Assembly (NCBI GenBank): GCA_002900995.3
Contig: PJEW03000017.1
Span: 62,001-126,000, forward strand
Origin: Ganoderma boninense
Lineage: Eukaryota; Basidiomycota; Agaricomycetes; Polyporales; Polyporaceae
Reading direction: 5' to 3'
Length of the DNA: 64,000 nucleotides
The notes under the pieces are model-generated. The model saw only the letters and a program-made list of their open reading frames with translations, did no database searches and had not been told where the DNA came from. This document shows, one piece after another, positions 45,039 through 56,500 of the stretch. Position numbers and translations under genes: made by a program. Each line of letters starts with the position of its first letter. Positions within the stretch are counted from its first letter, which is position 1.

Positions 45039-45336
45039 TCAGTTGAGGTCTAGAAGGCGTTCGTACAGAGTGCGGTTGTCGACCTTCGCGACTTCGTCTG
45101 TCAGAGACGAGAACCTGTACTTCGTGGCGAGCATAGGGCGGATGCAGTCCTTGGGCGCGCCTCGAGCGTAAGACGTCCGGCTCACTCCGGGAAGAAGCTC
45201 TGACCCGCGTCACCTTTTTGATGTGATTCAGACGGTGGAAAGAGCGTCTTCTTGCATTCAGGAAGCGTGTACGATAGCTTAAGTACGCCACTGGTATGTT
45301 GGCAGGCATCTGTGACCCAGGCTTCCGACTAAGCAT
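45039..45336 (-). CDS. C-terminal exons of an unrecognised protein
   Basis: The minus strand reads PVAYLSYRTRFLNARRRSF and HRLNHIKK, then a donor-like GTGACG. After about 65 nt a clean exon reads SYARGAPKDCIRPMLATKY, FSSLTDEVAKVDNRTLYERL and LDLN-stop at 45039. Composition and the conserved-looking end suggest a real gene's last exons. The family is not recognised and no upstream exons were found before 45340. Confidence 0.35.
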
Positions 45337-45339
45337 CTT

Positions 45340-46540
45340 CTATAAAGAGATCGATGTCCTGAAGAGGCTGCTAAGGTATGATGAGTGGTGAGAGGTCTTG
45401 AGTGGGACAGAACGCTCACTCGGAGAGCCTAGCTCCAAGCGACCCAGGCTCTCATGCTGATAGTGGGAGCCGTGACCAGGTCGCGCTCAAAAATATTGCG
45501 ACTCCCCATCCTGCGGCGATTCAAAGCGCATTTGCGGGGCATTCACGGAGTGCTCAGTCTGGAGACGTTGCAGACCCAATGCGAGGACTGTCCAGAGGGG
45601 AGGTCGTGACGAGCTCGCCGTCAGTATAGTATTCTTCGTCGGGAGGTTGAGTCCTGTTCAGTTTGCAGCTGTGGATCCTGTGTAAAGCCATTCCGTCTTA
45701 GCAAAGAGATTGAGACGCGAAAACGCAATGATAGTTATAATTGACATACTATCATGGACTCTGGCGGCGGTGGGAGACCTGAGGAAGAGCGACTGGATGC
45801 CTATGAACCTCATGGAGGGGCTGTGCGAGGGTGAACGCCTGCTTGGACAAGTGACGGTCAGGCTGCAGTGTCTTCCATGCGTCCGAGAGCTTTCGTCTTC
45901 TTGAGGTCTTTGCCGCCAGCATTGTATATTCCACGCGATCGGAACTGATGCCACCAGTCAGGATCGGTAACGTTGTTGGCCCGGACGTGTACTCACGGTA
46001 ATTGCTGTCTCCGGGCTTGAGTGATATACTCCTGCTGGTCCTCGCTCTCGATGGGTAATTGCCTGGATCATCGTCGTTGTCTGAAGAAGGTCAGTATCCA
46101 AATCTCGATCTCAACGCCTTGCATACATGCCGACGCTGGGGCGGCGAGGCTTTCTTCTGAGGCAAGCGTTGCCCCGTTCCACCTTCTTGTTTTTGACGTG
46201 AAGCTGCTCGTTTTGTGTCAAATCTGCAGATCGATTAGGGCAGAGGACGCAGGGGGTGAGAAATACTAGGACGGGAATAAACGCAACTGAGAGCCTCTTT
46301 CTTACTGAAGGGAATGCGCCCTCGTGTGGAATATCTTCTTGATGAGGTCTCACGGTGAGGTCGTTCTTCGGGCGCCCGTTCAGGAGATTGTTGGATAGGG
46401 AATTCCGAACGGTTCTGCTTCCGAGCCTGAAGACGCCATGCAGATTTACAGGGAGTGGACAAGGAGAGACAAGGGGGTGAGTTTAAAGGACGTAGATGAG
46501 GCGACATGGTCCTGGCAGAGATTGGTGGGGCGGTACAGCT
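45340..46540. other. no recognisable gene
   Basis: Short frames on both strands (for example 45658-45954, 46021-46269, 46235-46507) without motifs. Possibly the degraded 3' part of the membrane-protein-like region upstream on the minus strand. Confidence 0.35.
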
Positions 46541-46890
46541 CTATTGTTGAGCTCCGTGCACGAAGTCTCCTATTCCGCATTCGACTGTCAACCAAAACTG
46601 TGGACGGCCCGCCACACTTTGAACGAGAGCTACTTGTCTTCTACCTCCGACGCGACGCTCTACGACGCAGGGGACACACTTGGTTTTACGGCCACCGGTG
46701 GTCAGAAAGATGCACCCGAGGGTCGGTACGATGCCGACGATCTCGATGGCGGCCGGGCGAAGGTTCATTTCTTCTGCGGAGTACAGGAGTCTCTCTGGAC
46801 TGTTCTGGAGTAGATTATAGTGGACGACTGGTCGGAAACGCGTGAGGTACAGAAGCGATCGGCTTCTTCTGAAATAATAAGTGAAGGTAT

Positions 46891-46925
<35 letters not shown>

Positions 46926-47668
46926 TGGAACCCTGCCCACGTCCCGTTCCTCGGTGCGCCTGCGAGCCGCATGACAGGGGCGCCAGGGCGAGGAAGCACG
47001 ACCAGAACATTATGAAGATAGTCAACGGCGACCTGAGGAGGCCAAGGCAGATGTGGTGCACAGGATACACGTTGAGAGCCAGATGGACAGGCGCGATGGC
47101 AGACAGGACGTAATTGGATGTTCCCTGGGCGCGAGCCGTGGCGTCAGTTCCAGGAGTGGTACTGAATGCGGACGCAGGTGCGCGTGTGTGTCAGGGAGGA
47201 TTGTGTCAGATACACGCACCTTGACATTGGAGGTACTTCTTGGGCTCTCGAAACCGACGTGCCCTAGGGCCCCTACGACCACGATGCGCAGGAACGCTTA
47301 TGTGTCGTTGGGGAGACGTGCTTCTTGGCCTAGCATGGTTCGGTATAGGCCCAAAGAACTGCAATCGGGTTGAAGAGGATCCAGAGGAGAAGAATGCACC
47401 ACTGGTGATGGATCGAGACAGATGACCGGTCGCCTCCATTGAATGCCTGCGAGTGTCCGGCGCTGGACGTGCGCAATGCATAAGGAGTCTCACGGAGGAG
47501 GATGGCGGGAATCAACGCGAAGGCAGCAGCAGAGAGTTCGCCGGGATTGAGACATACAGCGACAACGACAGAGACAGTTTGAATCGAAGAGGACACGAGG
47601 GGGAGGAGCGCGCCAGGCGCCTGATGTTCGGATAGGAAGGCGAGCCTTGTTTTGACGTCATTTATCAC
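46541..47668 (-). pseudogene. possible polytopic membrane protein remnant
   Basis: The minus strand from 47668 holds several hydrophobic segments in different frames: LVSSSIQTVSVVVAVCLNP, AAAFALIPAILL, HHQWCILLLWILFNPIAVLW, LSIWLSTCILCTTSALAS and LTIFIMFWSCFLALAPL. The following 46541-46999 part is soluble (EEMNLRPAAIEIVGIVP). The frames do not join cleanly with the splice sites I could see. I considered a STE3-type pheromone receptor but found none of its conserved loops. Identity unknown; membrane nature moderately supported. Confidence 0.3.
46893..46924. repeat. (GAGCAC)n short tandem repeat
   Basis: Five copies of the hexanucleotide, encoding alternating Glu-His on the plus strand or Cys-Ser on the minus strand, inside the membrane-protein-like region. 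Confidence 0.9.
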
Positions 47669-47688
47669 TTTTTACCACCATCATAAAC

Positions 47689-48544
47689 TTGCACTCATCA
47701 CAACGGCGCTGGATGAAGAACTACACGATGTCCTTCTCTCACAAAACGAGCCGTGCAGCCTCTTCAACCACATATACGGCGAGCTGTCTGCCAGGAGCCA
47801 ATGGAGGTCCAATACAGGTTAGCATCACGGCCCTACGTTGTTGGGCACAGTTCATCTCACATGTTAGCATTGACCGACAAGTCTACGTGGCAGGCACAGA
47901 GGGCCGCTCACCTGCAACATTCCGCGCTGGCTTTGCGGTCTTCTTTGTACCTTGAGAAGCTTAACCGGGTGCACACCTGGGAGTCAGATCAAGACCCATG
48001 CCATTCTCTTTGCCGCCCTGGTAGCCCTTCATGCCCCACCCCAGCTACCCCCCGCCTTTTACAACGCGAGCACCTACCCTGTCTCATGCTCTCTGCCACT
48101 GGGTGGAACAGATCGCGAGAGTGCGGGGCCAAGTAGCTGACAGCGAGCTGTTCCTTGCATTGGCATGAAGCATCCGGGCCCGCACGGGCCCCTGTCTCCT
48201 TACGGTGTAGATGCTGCACTGAGCCTCTCCCTGCAAGCAGCGAGCGGTCTCACGAATACGGGGCGCCGCTTCCACTGCAAGTCTTGCGACTCGCACCCGG
48301 CATTTGGCCCATCTGCGCAAGATGTGAATCTACACGGCGGTCCGCCCTGTCGGTTTCCCATCAGAACCAGCGACCAAGGGGGAAAACGAGGCCCATCTTC
48401 CGTCGCCACCCTGACTTATGTATACGCAAACATTTCGGGGGGGCTCTGTCCTCGGCGTCCCATCAGAGGTCATTTGCCCATTTTTCTAAAAATGCATCGA
48501 CGATCAGACGGTCCCCAAGGCCTGGCTAAGTAGCAGCCATCATC
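47689..48544. other. possible exon and unassigned sequence before the LINE
   Basis: A plus-strand stretch at 47700-47818 reads TALDEELHDVLLSQNEP and CSLFNHIYGELSARSQWRS and ends at a donor (ACAG|GTTAG). It looks coding but I do not recognise it. The rest, including a 122-codon frame at 48165-48533, has no motif and may belong to the damaged 5' part of the LINE. Confidence 0.3.
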
Positions 48545-50110
48545 TCCGCGGTGGAAAAAAACCACCGAAAGACGCTGCCGACCCTGCTACCTACCGCACG
48601 ATCGACCCTCGAGAGCTGCTTCCTCAAAACGTTGACTTGGCTCATCGATCGCCGGTTCCGCGAACGGGCTGAGTCCACGGGCCGCATCCCAGACAGCCAG
48701 AACGGCTTCCGAAAAGGCCATCGCACGACCAATAAGGCCTTCGTGCTTCTTGCCCTCGTCGAAAAAGCGCGCCAGGCCAACAGGACATTCTACGTCGTCT
48801 TCCTCGATCTCACCTGACCAACGCACTCCCATCTGTCGATCAGCCAATGCTGTGGCTTAAGCTGCTGCAACGGGGGGTGTCTGGGCACCTCATCGACTGG
48901 CTCCGCGTCCTGTACACTCAGCTGAGCTACTAGTCCGACATAGCGAAGTGTTCTCCGGCGGGAATTCTGACGGGCGACCCGGCCTCCCCTGTCTTGCGGC
49001 TCCTCTTCGCATGGGACTTCCGGCTCCACCCTCACCTGGATGACGGTGCGCTTGCCCCATATCCCACCTTGAGCTCGCAGATGACGTGACGCTCGTCAGC
49101 CTGTCCGCAGCGGGGGCAGGGACAAGCTCAACCAGTTCTCGGAGTTCGCTGCGTGCTCATACCCTCGCACTCATGTTTGGTCGCCTCGGGCCTGACCCTT
49201 TTCCCTGTGCTCCTCTTGCCAGGGGGTATATCTCGTTCGTGGACGATGTCAAGTTGATGTCCTCCACGACGCAAGCCTACAAGTCTGCAGAGCAGGCAGC
49301 ACGAGCGGTGGCGAACGAGGCCCTCTCAATCGAGTCTCACAATACAATGACATTGTCCCAGCCACCACAGCCGGCGCCTTGTGCCCACATAGAACCGCAC
49401 CTGCCTTTGCGTGAGAGATCGCGCTTGACGTCCGCCCGAACACCCTCCGGCCCCTGGAAGGGCTTCAATACACGTACTTGCGCCATCTCCACTGCCTCAT
49501 CACACACTCGCAACTCTTTCCTCTCTTCTGGCATATTCTATACCTGCGATTGGAGCTTGTCTTAGGTCACCGATGGCCTCTCTTTCCCGCGCCTCGCACT
49601 CCAGGAAGTGGTGGCCCTGGCTCTAGCCCCCGGATGACATGGATCGTGGTGGCGCGGTGTGCAACATGCTCTCGCGGCCCTGCCTGTTCTCGTCCGTGTA
49701 GATTGGGTAGGCGGCCCGACCGAGGCAAGCGTTAACAGTGCGATGTGGGATCTCTGGTTCTTCCAGGCCCAACACTTGCAGGATGCGGTCATGGCCTCAA
49801 GGCGGCTGCCGCTGCTTCAGCCTCTTCTGCCCGCGTCTCAACAGAAGCTACGCACGGTGGTGCCTTATCTCGACCTTGAGCTGCCGCCCTCAGGGCAGTG
49901 GTGGCTTGGCTCCTGGCGTCGGCATCATGCCCCTCACCGTATTCCGCGGGACCGACCAATCTGTCGCTTTTGCAAACACCGGCGGTAGGTGGAGAACAAA
50001 AGGCATGTCTTATTCGAGTGCCTGTATAAGGCACTACGGTTACCACACCTCTCTTTCGCTAGATGCAAGAGAATTACGGTGTAAACTTACCTTGCGTCCT
50101 TGAGTTCTCG
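48545..50110 (+). mobile_element. LINE (non-LTR retrotransposon) remnant, reverse transcriptase to C-terminal region
   Basis: Plus-strand fragments in several frames follow the order of Agaricomycete non-LTR pol proteins: LTWLIDRRFRERA and QNGFRKGHRTTNKAF (RT fingers), FYVVFLDLT, then LWLKLLQRGVSGHLIDWLRV, GILTGDPASPV (RT), and LADDVTLVSLSAAG-like DDVTLVSLSAAG holding the catalytic aspartates. Further on come VRVDWVGGPTEASVN and LQDAVMASRRLPLLQ, and a Cys/His end (ICRFCKHRR...HVLFECL). Many stops and shifts break it. The endonuclease part was not found, so the copy is 5'-truncated, as is usual for LINEs. No poly-A tail or target duplication was identified. Confidence 0.75.
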
Positions 50111-50924
50111 CTCCTGCCCCCTTTAGAGGCGCTTCTCGCCCTGACCGTCTCATAACGTGTTCGAGCCTGATCCCCGACTCGAAAACTTTTCGTCTTCTGC
50201 TACGCATCATGCAAATCATTTCCATCCCCATTTCGTTCCTCGAACACCGCTAACGACAGCCGTTGCTATCGAGGTCAAACCCATCTAGTCACAGCCGATC
50301 GACAACCTCAAGTAGTGCCAAAGACAACGTCGAGAGAGAGAAAAGGAAAGGTTCGACAGCACGCAGGCGGGCCAGTCCGGAATGGAGCTCAGAACAGCGC
50401 GGTCTGAGCGCGCAGGCACACCCAGGTGACGAGATCCTGCCACCACTCCAGCAGAAACCAAGGTACAGTACAATAGCAAGCAAAGATGGAATAAGTTTCA
50501 TTTACGTTCTTCTAGGTCGAGCAGTAACTCCCACTCTCCGTCACTGCGTATCACTAACATAGGTTCGATCATGTTGAAGACGTCATGCACAAATTACGTT
50601 ACGCGACCAGGGTCAGCACGCCGTCCTCACGATGTAGCAGTCAGATCCTCTTGTACTCCCTATGGATTCACCTTCTCTTGTTCAGAGACAGGACTTGAAA
50701 AAGTCATATTTGTCCATCTGAAGATACATGCGCCCAATTCGGGCCTGAAGTCCAAGTTGTCGCCTAACACCTGAGGACTGCCGCCACTCCGTCATGAATA
50801 TTAGTCCACTATAGGGCATGCTCCAATGCGCCGTGCGGTCATCAGGAGGACGCCATATCGTAAGAAGACCTTTCCTTGCTTCTTTTGTGTCCATTCCGCT
50901 GACAGAAGCCTGCCTATCTTGCAG
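50111..50924. other. no recognisable gene
   Basis: Between the LINE end and the STE12-like fragment. The STE homeodomain-like region expected upstream of the STE12 zinc fingers is not present here. A probable intron end (CTATCTTGCAG) at about 50924 leads into the STE12 exon. Confidence 0.5.
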
Positions 50925-52735
50925 TCACCCAGGCCCACTGGCCACGGGACATAGTGTGAATGAGAGCGAGAGCGACAAGCAGTCATCGTCGTCGGACGCG
51001 GAGCACTCTGCATCTGAGGCGGACGACTCGCAGGGCGAAACTGATGGCTCGAAGAGGACCAGCGGAAAGAAGCTGCGAAACCCAAACACGCACTCGCCGT
51101 TCTTCTCCATGTTCTCGCTGTTCCAGGGCTCACCGACGTACAGGCAGCGCAGGAAAAAGGTGCCCAAGGCTCGCAAGTCTCCCCCTGCCGTCGACCACCC
51201 GTACGGCTCGACCATTGGTATGGACGCCGACTCGGCATATGGCATGTACGCGCAACAACCACCACCAGCAGCCGCAGTTCCGGGAGCCTCACCTGGACCA
51301 GTTCGGGCGCGAGACGGTGCGGCTGAACGCAGAGGACATGTTCAGAGCGCAGGCGCGGGGCGACTTTGCCGGGAGCAACCCAGACGTACTCGCGTCGCAG
51401 AAGGAGCGGCAGCGGCGCGCGCTCGAGGCGCTCGAGATGACGTCCGGCAGGGCGCACCTGCCGCATACATGACAGGCCTTTCCGGACCCGGCATCGTCCC
51501 CGTCCCGAACCCCAGCGTGAACGGCACGGCGGCGTTCTCTGCGCAGCAGTACGAGCTTGCCGGGTATAAACAATGGCAGGCCCAAGCGCAGGACCGCCCA
51601 CCACAACAACAGCAGATGCCCGTGTCGGTCCCGGGTGGCCGTCCTCATATGGAGCAGAGGCATACGTACCCCATCCCGGAGTACGTGACGCAGGCGCAGA
51701 TACCAATGGGCTCACACGCGCCGATGCCCGTGCGCTCCGGGACGGACCCGTACGGCGCAGTCGTCGGCGTCCCGCATGCACACGCGCAGCAGGCGATCGC
51801 TACCGGGTGGGCGGGCGCGGAGAGCGCCATGCTTGTCAATGGGGCGCTGCCGCGGACAAAGGCGTTCGTGTGCCCGCTGTTCTCGTGTGGGCGGATGTTT
51901 AAGCGGATGGAGCACCTCAAGCGGCACCTGCGTACGCACACGCTCGAGCGGCCATTCCAGTGCGAGCGTTGCAAGAAGCGCTTCTCGCGTTCGGACAACC
52001 TCGCGCAACACGTGCGAACGCACCACCGGCGCGCTGTCGCGGCTGCCGCGACGTCAGGGCTCGTTGTGGAGATGCAGGAGGCGGAGGGCGAGGTGGAGGT
52101 CGACGAGCTACTTGAAGGCGATGCGGACGTGGAGGACATTGAGGGCCAGCTGGACTACCTGTCGGGCTCACGCGGGATCACCAGCGTGAGGATGTGCGAG
52201 GTCGAGGTACAAGGCCAGGTGCATGAGGTGCAGGGTGACGAGGAGGGGCTCGTGACGACCACTGACGACCACTGGCGCGATTTCCCCCGCGCCCGCCTCC
52301 GTTAGGGTCCCCGAGACGCAGGAGATGTACTTCGACCAGAAGCAGCAGCCGCAACCAGGGCAACACACGCAGTACGAGGCTATCCTCCGCACGTCGCCCG
52401 AGGCGAGCCCGTACATGGCCGTGACGACGAGCGCCAACGGCTCGCCCGACGCTGATAGGCCCGGTGCCTCTCCATGCTCCGAAACCCCCGAAATGCCCCC
52501 ACTTTTCGCACCGAGGAGTCCGCACCCTCGGAAGGCACTCGACCCGCGCCCCCCCTGTTCCGAACGCACGCCCCCGAAGTCACCATCCGAAACCCCCTTT
52601 AGTTTCCCGGTGGTCCCGCTGACTCCGCACTCCCCGAAGTTTCCGAGTGCATCCCTCGCGCGTAGTCTCCACTACCGGCGACAGGTGGATCGAGAGGGGA
52701 CGGACCCCCGTTCGAGATCAAGACTTGTCCCCTAG
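50925..52735 (+). pseudogene. STE12: STE12/SteA-type transcription factor, C-terminal half
   Basis: STE12-type regulators act below the pheromone MAPK. In most filamentous fungi they carry an N-terminal STE homeodomain and two C-terminal C2H2 fingers. Here a Ser/Asp-rich acidic start and [15 protein letters not shown] are followed by [19 protein letters not shown] in a shifted frame (about 51250-51472), then PPAYMTG-like AAYMTGLSG back in frame. The two fingers at about 51862-52030 are intact: [19 protein letters not shown] (C-x4-C-x12-H-x3-H) and [17 protein letters not shown] (C-x2-C-x12-H-x3-H). A further shift in a C run near 52283 leads into [16 protein letters not shown]. The DNA-binding STE domain is missing, so this is a fragment. 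Its 3' end borders the Gypsy LTR. Confidence 0.75.
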
Positions 52736-52989
52736 TTTCCGTCGACTGGTCCTCGGGCGCCCGACGCGTACACGTGACCGTGTCGCGACGCGTCGCACTC
52801 AAGCGCTCAAGACGCGGCCTCCGCGACCTATACGCGTCGATCCGCCGCACGAGGCCCAGCTAGCTCATAAACCGGTGGCGCACAAGTCGAGGCTTACGGA
52901 GTCTGCGGGACTCCGGGAGGGGCTCGTGATTCCAGCGGAGGAGGACGTTTTCGCGTAGTAGTAGTAGAAGGTCGGACCACGCGGGTCCC

Positions 52990-53561
52990 GTCCCGTTCCT
53001 GTATATATACCCGTCGCTCCCCATGATTATACAGCTTTTGGCACCCCACGCTTACGATCTGACTCGACGGAAGGATAGCGAATTCCTCCCCCGGCCGACA
53101 TCGACTCGACAGCGACCATCTGCTCACTCACTCTCTTCCTCACCGCGCAGCGTAGCGTATACGAGATCGCTCGGGCAGTCCGCGCGTGGACTCTCGACGC
53201 TTACGAAGTCTCCGACCTCCCCGATCCCGCGTTCACCCATCATCGCGCCTTCTTCCGATAGCGCACTCGTCCCGGAGGTAGCGAAAGCCTCACGGGTGTG
53301 TTGTCCCCCATTTCCTTTTGTTTCCCATCCGTTTCCAGCGTTCTCGTCCCCTTCCTGCACGACGTCCGTACGTCGTTGTCTCCATCATCCACCGTCCCTC
53401 GGATCGTCCACACGTCCCTCGGTCTATTCGCGAGAGCCGACCACCTTCCTCGCACCCTCAGTGACGGACTCGTTGGTCTTTGCCCCATCCACGGTGTCAC
53501 TCCACCTCAGCCTCTATCCCGCAGTATCCTAGCGGAGTCCAGACCGTCCGTCAGTGTATCA
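52990..53561 (+). repeat. 5' LTR of the Gypsy element (right part)
   Basis: The right edge is placed at the CA of TGTATCA (53561), a few bases before the primer site. A TATA box lies at 53002-53009. The left edge is not identifiable because no second LTR copy lies in the window; the LTR may start anywhere between about 52450 and 53000. The start given is only the TATA region. Confidence 0.5.
53002..53009 (+). promoter_or_regulatory. TATA box of the Gypsy LTR promoter
   Basis: TATATATA in a CTGTATATATACCCG context. Transcription would start roughly 25-40 nt downstream, about 53030-53045, which leaves a normal R-U5 length before the primer site. Confidence 0.5.
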
Positions 53562-56500
53562 TTTTGGAGCCCACCGCGAGGGGGCCCAGTCGGATTCCTT
53601 CGCGATTAACCGACAGACAGCAAATTTACCGCTTGCGGAAGATCAAGAGTTCCTGTCAGACCTCAGACATCTCGCGGAACTCTCGGGAGTTTTGCAAAGG
53701 AGACAACCTTCGAATCCTCCTGACCCTCCGAATCATCTCACACTTCCGACACCGACGCAACCGGTGCCGAACTCACCTCGAACCGCAACCTTTGCGCTGA
53801 CTCCTCCGACGTCGGAAGGTTCGTCGGAACCTACCCCAACCGTTTCGCCGTGGTCGACGCCAGACTCCGGCGATACACCTAGTCCAAGCGACACCTTACG
53901 TTTCGACTTTCACACCTTTACCTGGGTTACCGACGACGATCAACAATTCGACGAGGACCTATCCGGAAATTCGATCGAAGAGTTCGACGACGCGCGAGAC
54001 CATTTCTCGGACGTTCCCGCAATTACAGAACACATACCTACCGACTTCGGGGCAGACGACACGTTTGGCTCGGAACTCACATCAATACAAGATCAAGAAG
54101 ACTTTATCGAGTGTCCTGGCTCGGCGTCAAGAGCTCCGATACATTCGACCCCACGAACTACTCATACCTTGCCACCGGTGGTGATTGCGCCCCCGGTCGT
54201 CACACAATCATCGAACCAGCTTCTACCTCAACCATTCATCAACCCCCATCCAATCATGAGCCAAGGCGCGAACGCTGGACCGCAGGCGATGCCTGTACGA
54301 GGAGATCGGACGTGTCCGGTATTCGACGAAGCGGACCCCCGGTCTTTGAGTCGATACTTCGCCGACTTGGAGGCCCTCTTCCGCAAGCATTCAGTCCCGG
54401 ACGACGCGACAGCGCAAACCGACAGGAAGAGTTTTGCAGTCAGGTATCTCTCCTGGGCAATCGAAGCGTCGTGGAGCTCCTTAGAAGAATTCTCGGAGCC
54501 GACCAAGACTTACGTGGATTTCAAGAAGGCGGTCTTCGAGCTCTATCCGGGAGTATCGACGACCCCCGAATGGACTGTCGAAGATCTGCAGTCTTTGGTC
54601 GACAAACGGGTCGCAGCCGGCGCCGTCAAGGACCTTAACGAATACTCGAGATTCTACGTCGAACTCCGGCCGGTAGTAAAGTACCTCCTGGGCAAGAACC
54701 GGATCAACAATATCGAGGCGAACAAGGCACTCGCTCGGGCCCTCGGGACTTCGCACAGGGAAGCTGTCAAGGCACGTCTGGAAAATGACGTCCCAAACCG
54801 TACGGCAAACACGCCCTACACGTTCGAACAGTTCCACAAGGCGGCGACCTACGTACTACAACACCGCAACGACGACTTCGACGACATCTGGGAGACGACC
54901 GGCCCGATAGGGAGTACCGGAGGAACAGGAGGACTACAAGCACCCACAGCGACGCGTGCGCCGAGTGTGGCTCCCCGGATCAAGCAAGAAGACGCAAGTG
55001 CATTCGCGAACCTGATCTCGAAACAGCTGGTCAGTACCCTAGCGGCTATGTTGCCCAAACCGGCGTCGAACCCGTCTCCTCCGGAACGTGCGGCTACGCG
55101 TACTCCGCCACCGAACGGGGGAGGACCTCGGCGCGATCTACCTCCGAGGCCTCCGACTCCGCGAAAAGGATGCTACTATTGCGGAGCAGACGGTTGCGAA
55201 ACCCGGAGGTGCCCGGAAGCCACGGAAGACATCAATGCCCGAAAGATCAAGCGCGAGAACGGGATGCTAGTCATGTACGATGGTAATCCGATTCCGTACC
55301 ACCTCGGGCAAGGAACTTTACGGGAGAAGGTGAACTTTTACCTCGATGCGAAGCGCGCGGAACAACCAGGCGCAGACCATATGCTGCTGGAGTTGTCCAC
55401 CCCGGACGAACAAGATTACGAGTTGATGGATGATTCGCACCAACCGCCTTTGTCCGAGAGCGACGCCGACGCCCTCGAGGCTCTGCAGTGCCAGATCAAC
55501 GAGCTTCAGGTTGCCGCAAAGAAGAAGTCAAATTTGCGCTTCGACGGTGTTGAAATAATCCAGCGCCCCAGACCTTTCACTGGGAAACGCGGGGTTCCAC
55601 CGGGACCAAAGGCAATTCCACCCACAAGACCGGCGAATGTTGGAACAGCGGACAGGACGACCCCGCGCCCACCCACTCCAGGACCTTCGGGGCCGCGGCA
55701 AGGTTCGCCATCTACGGACCTTCAGCGACCGGTAACACAGAGGCCACCCCAGCCGAATGTTGCTGCTTCCGAGAGCGCGACTCCGCTCTATCCGTACGCG
55801 AAAGCTAAGGACGCGACGGACCCCTCTCCGTTGCATGCGAAGCCAGCAGAACCAATGCGGGGCGTAGCGGGCGTCCGAAACACGCCTGCCTACCGGAACG
55901 AAGTTACTTATGGTAGCCCGAACGCGGTAAACAACCTGAAGGAAGCGGTATACAAAACGCAGGTCTCTTGCGAGCTCGGCGAACTCATCACCTCGCACGA
56001 TGCATTGCGGAAGGCCATTCACAACGACACCGCGATTCGTCGAGTTCCGGTGTCACGTCCGGAAGATCCGAAAGTTACGCAGGGGAGCATTCCAAGGCCT
56101 CCCGTCCCCCCGAATCAAGCGACAAGGGGATACACGGTGTTCTGGGAGACGGTACCGGACGACGAAGAGGACGATGAAGCAGCAAGGTTCGAGGAGCTAC
56201 AAGACTCCGAAGTTGTTGAAGACCCAGGAAGCGAAGGAGTGGCAGAGGAATTTTCTCTAGGAGTCGACGAGCAGGTGGACCCGGTTGTGACAGCAAAGGA
56301 CCGGCACCTCATTCGGACACTATGGTGTACAGTCAACGAGACCGCGGTCGTCGAGTGTGTCTTGGACGGAGGCTCGCAGATAGTGGCGATCAGCGAGAGC
56401 TGCTGCAACCGCCTCAGGATCTCCGTCGATCCAACTGCGGGGATCCCGCTAATCTCAGCGAACGGCGCAATCGACAAAACCATAGGCCTCGCACGAAATG

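Noticed and set aside
46541..47668. Possible STE3-type pheromone receptor
   Set aside because: Hydrophobic segments are present, but none of the conserved loop residues of STE3 receptors were found and the frames do not join.
48165..50110. A host gene with multiple exons
   Set aside because: The order of motifs follows LINE reverse transcriptase and its C-terminal region, with stops and shifts between them.
35774..52735. A mating-type (MAT-B-like) locus, because STE11 and STE12 pieces are close
   Set aside because: Both are broken fragments; no receptor, pheromone precursor, STE20 or homeodomain gene was recognised.
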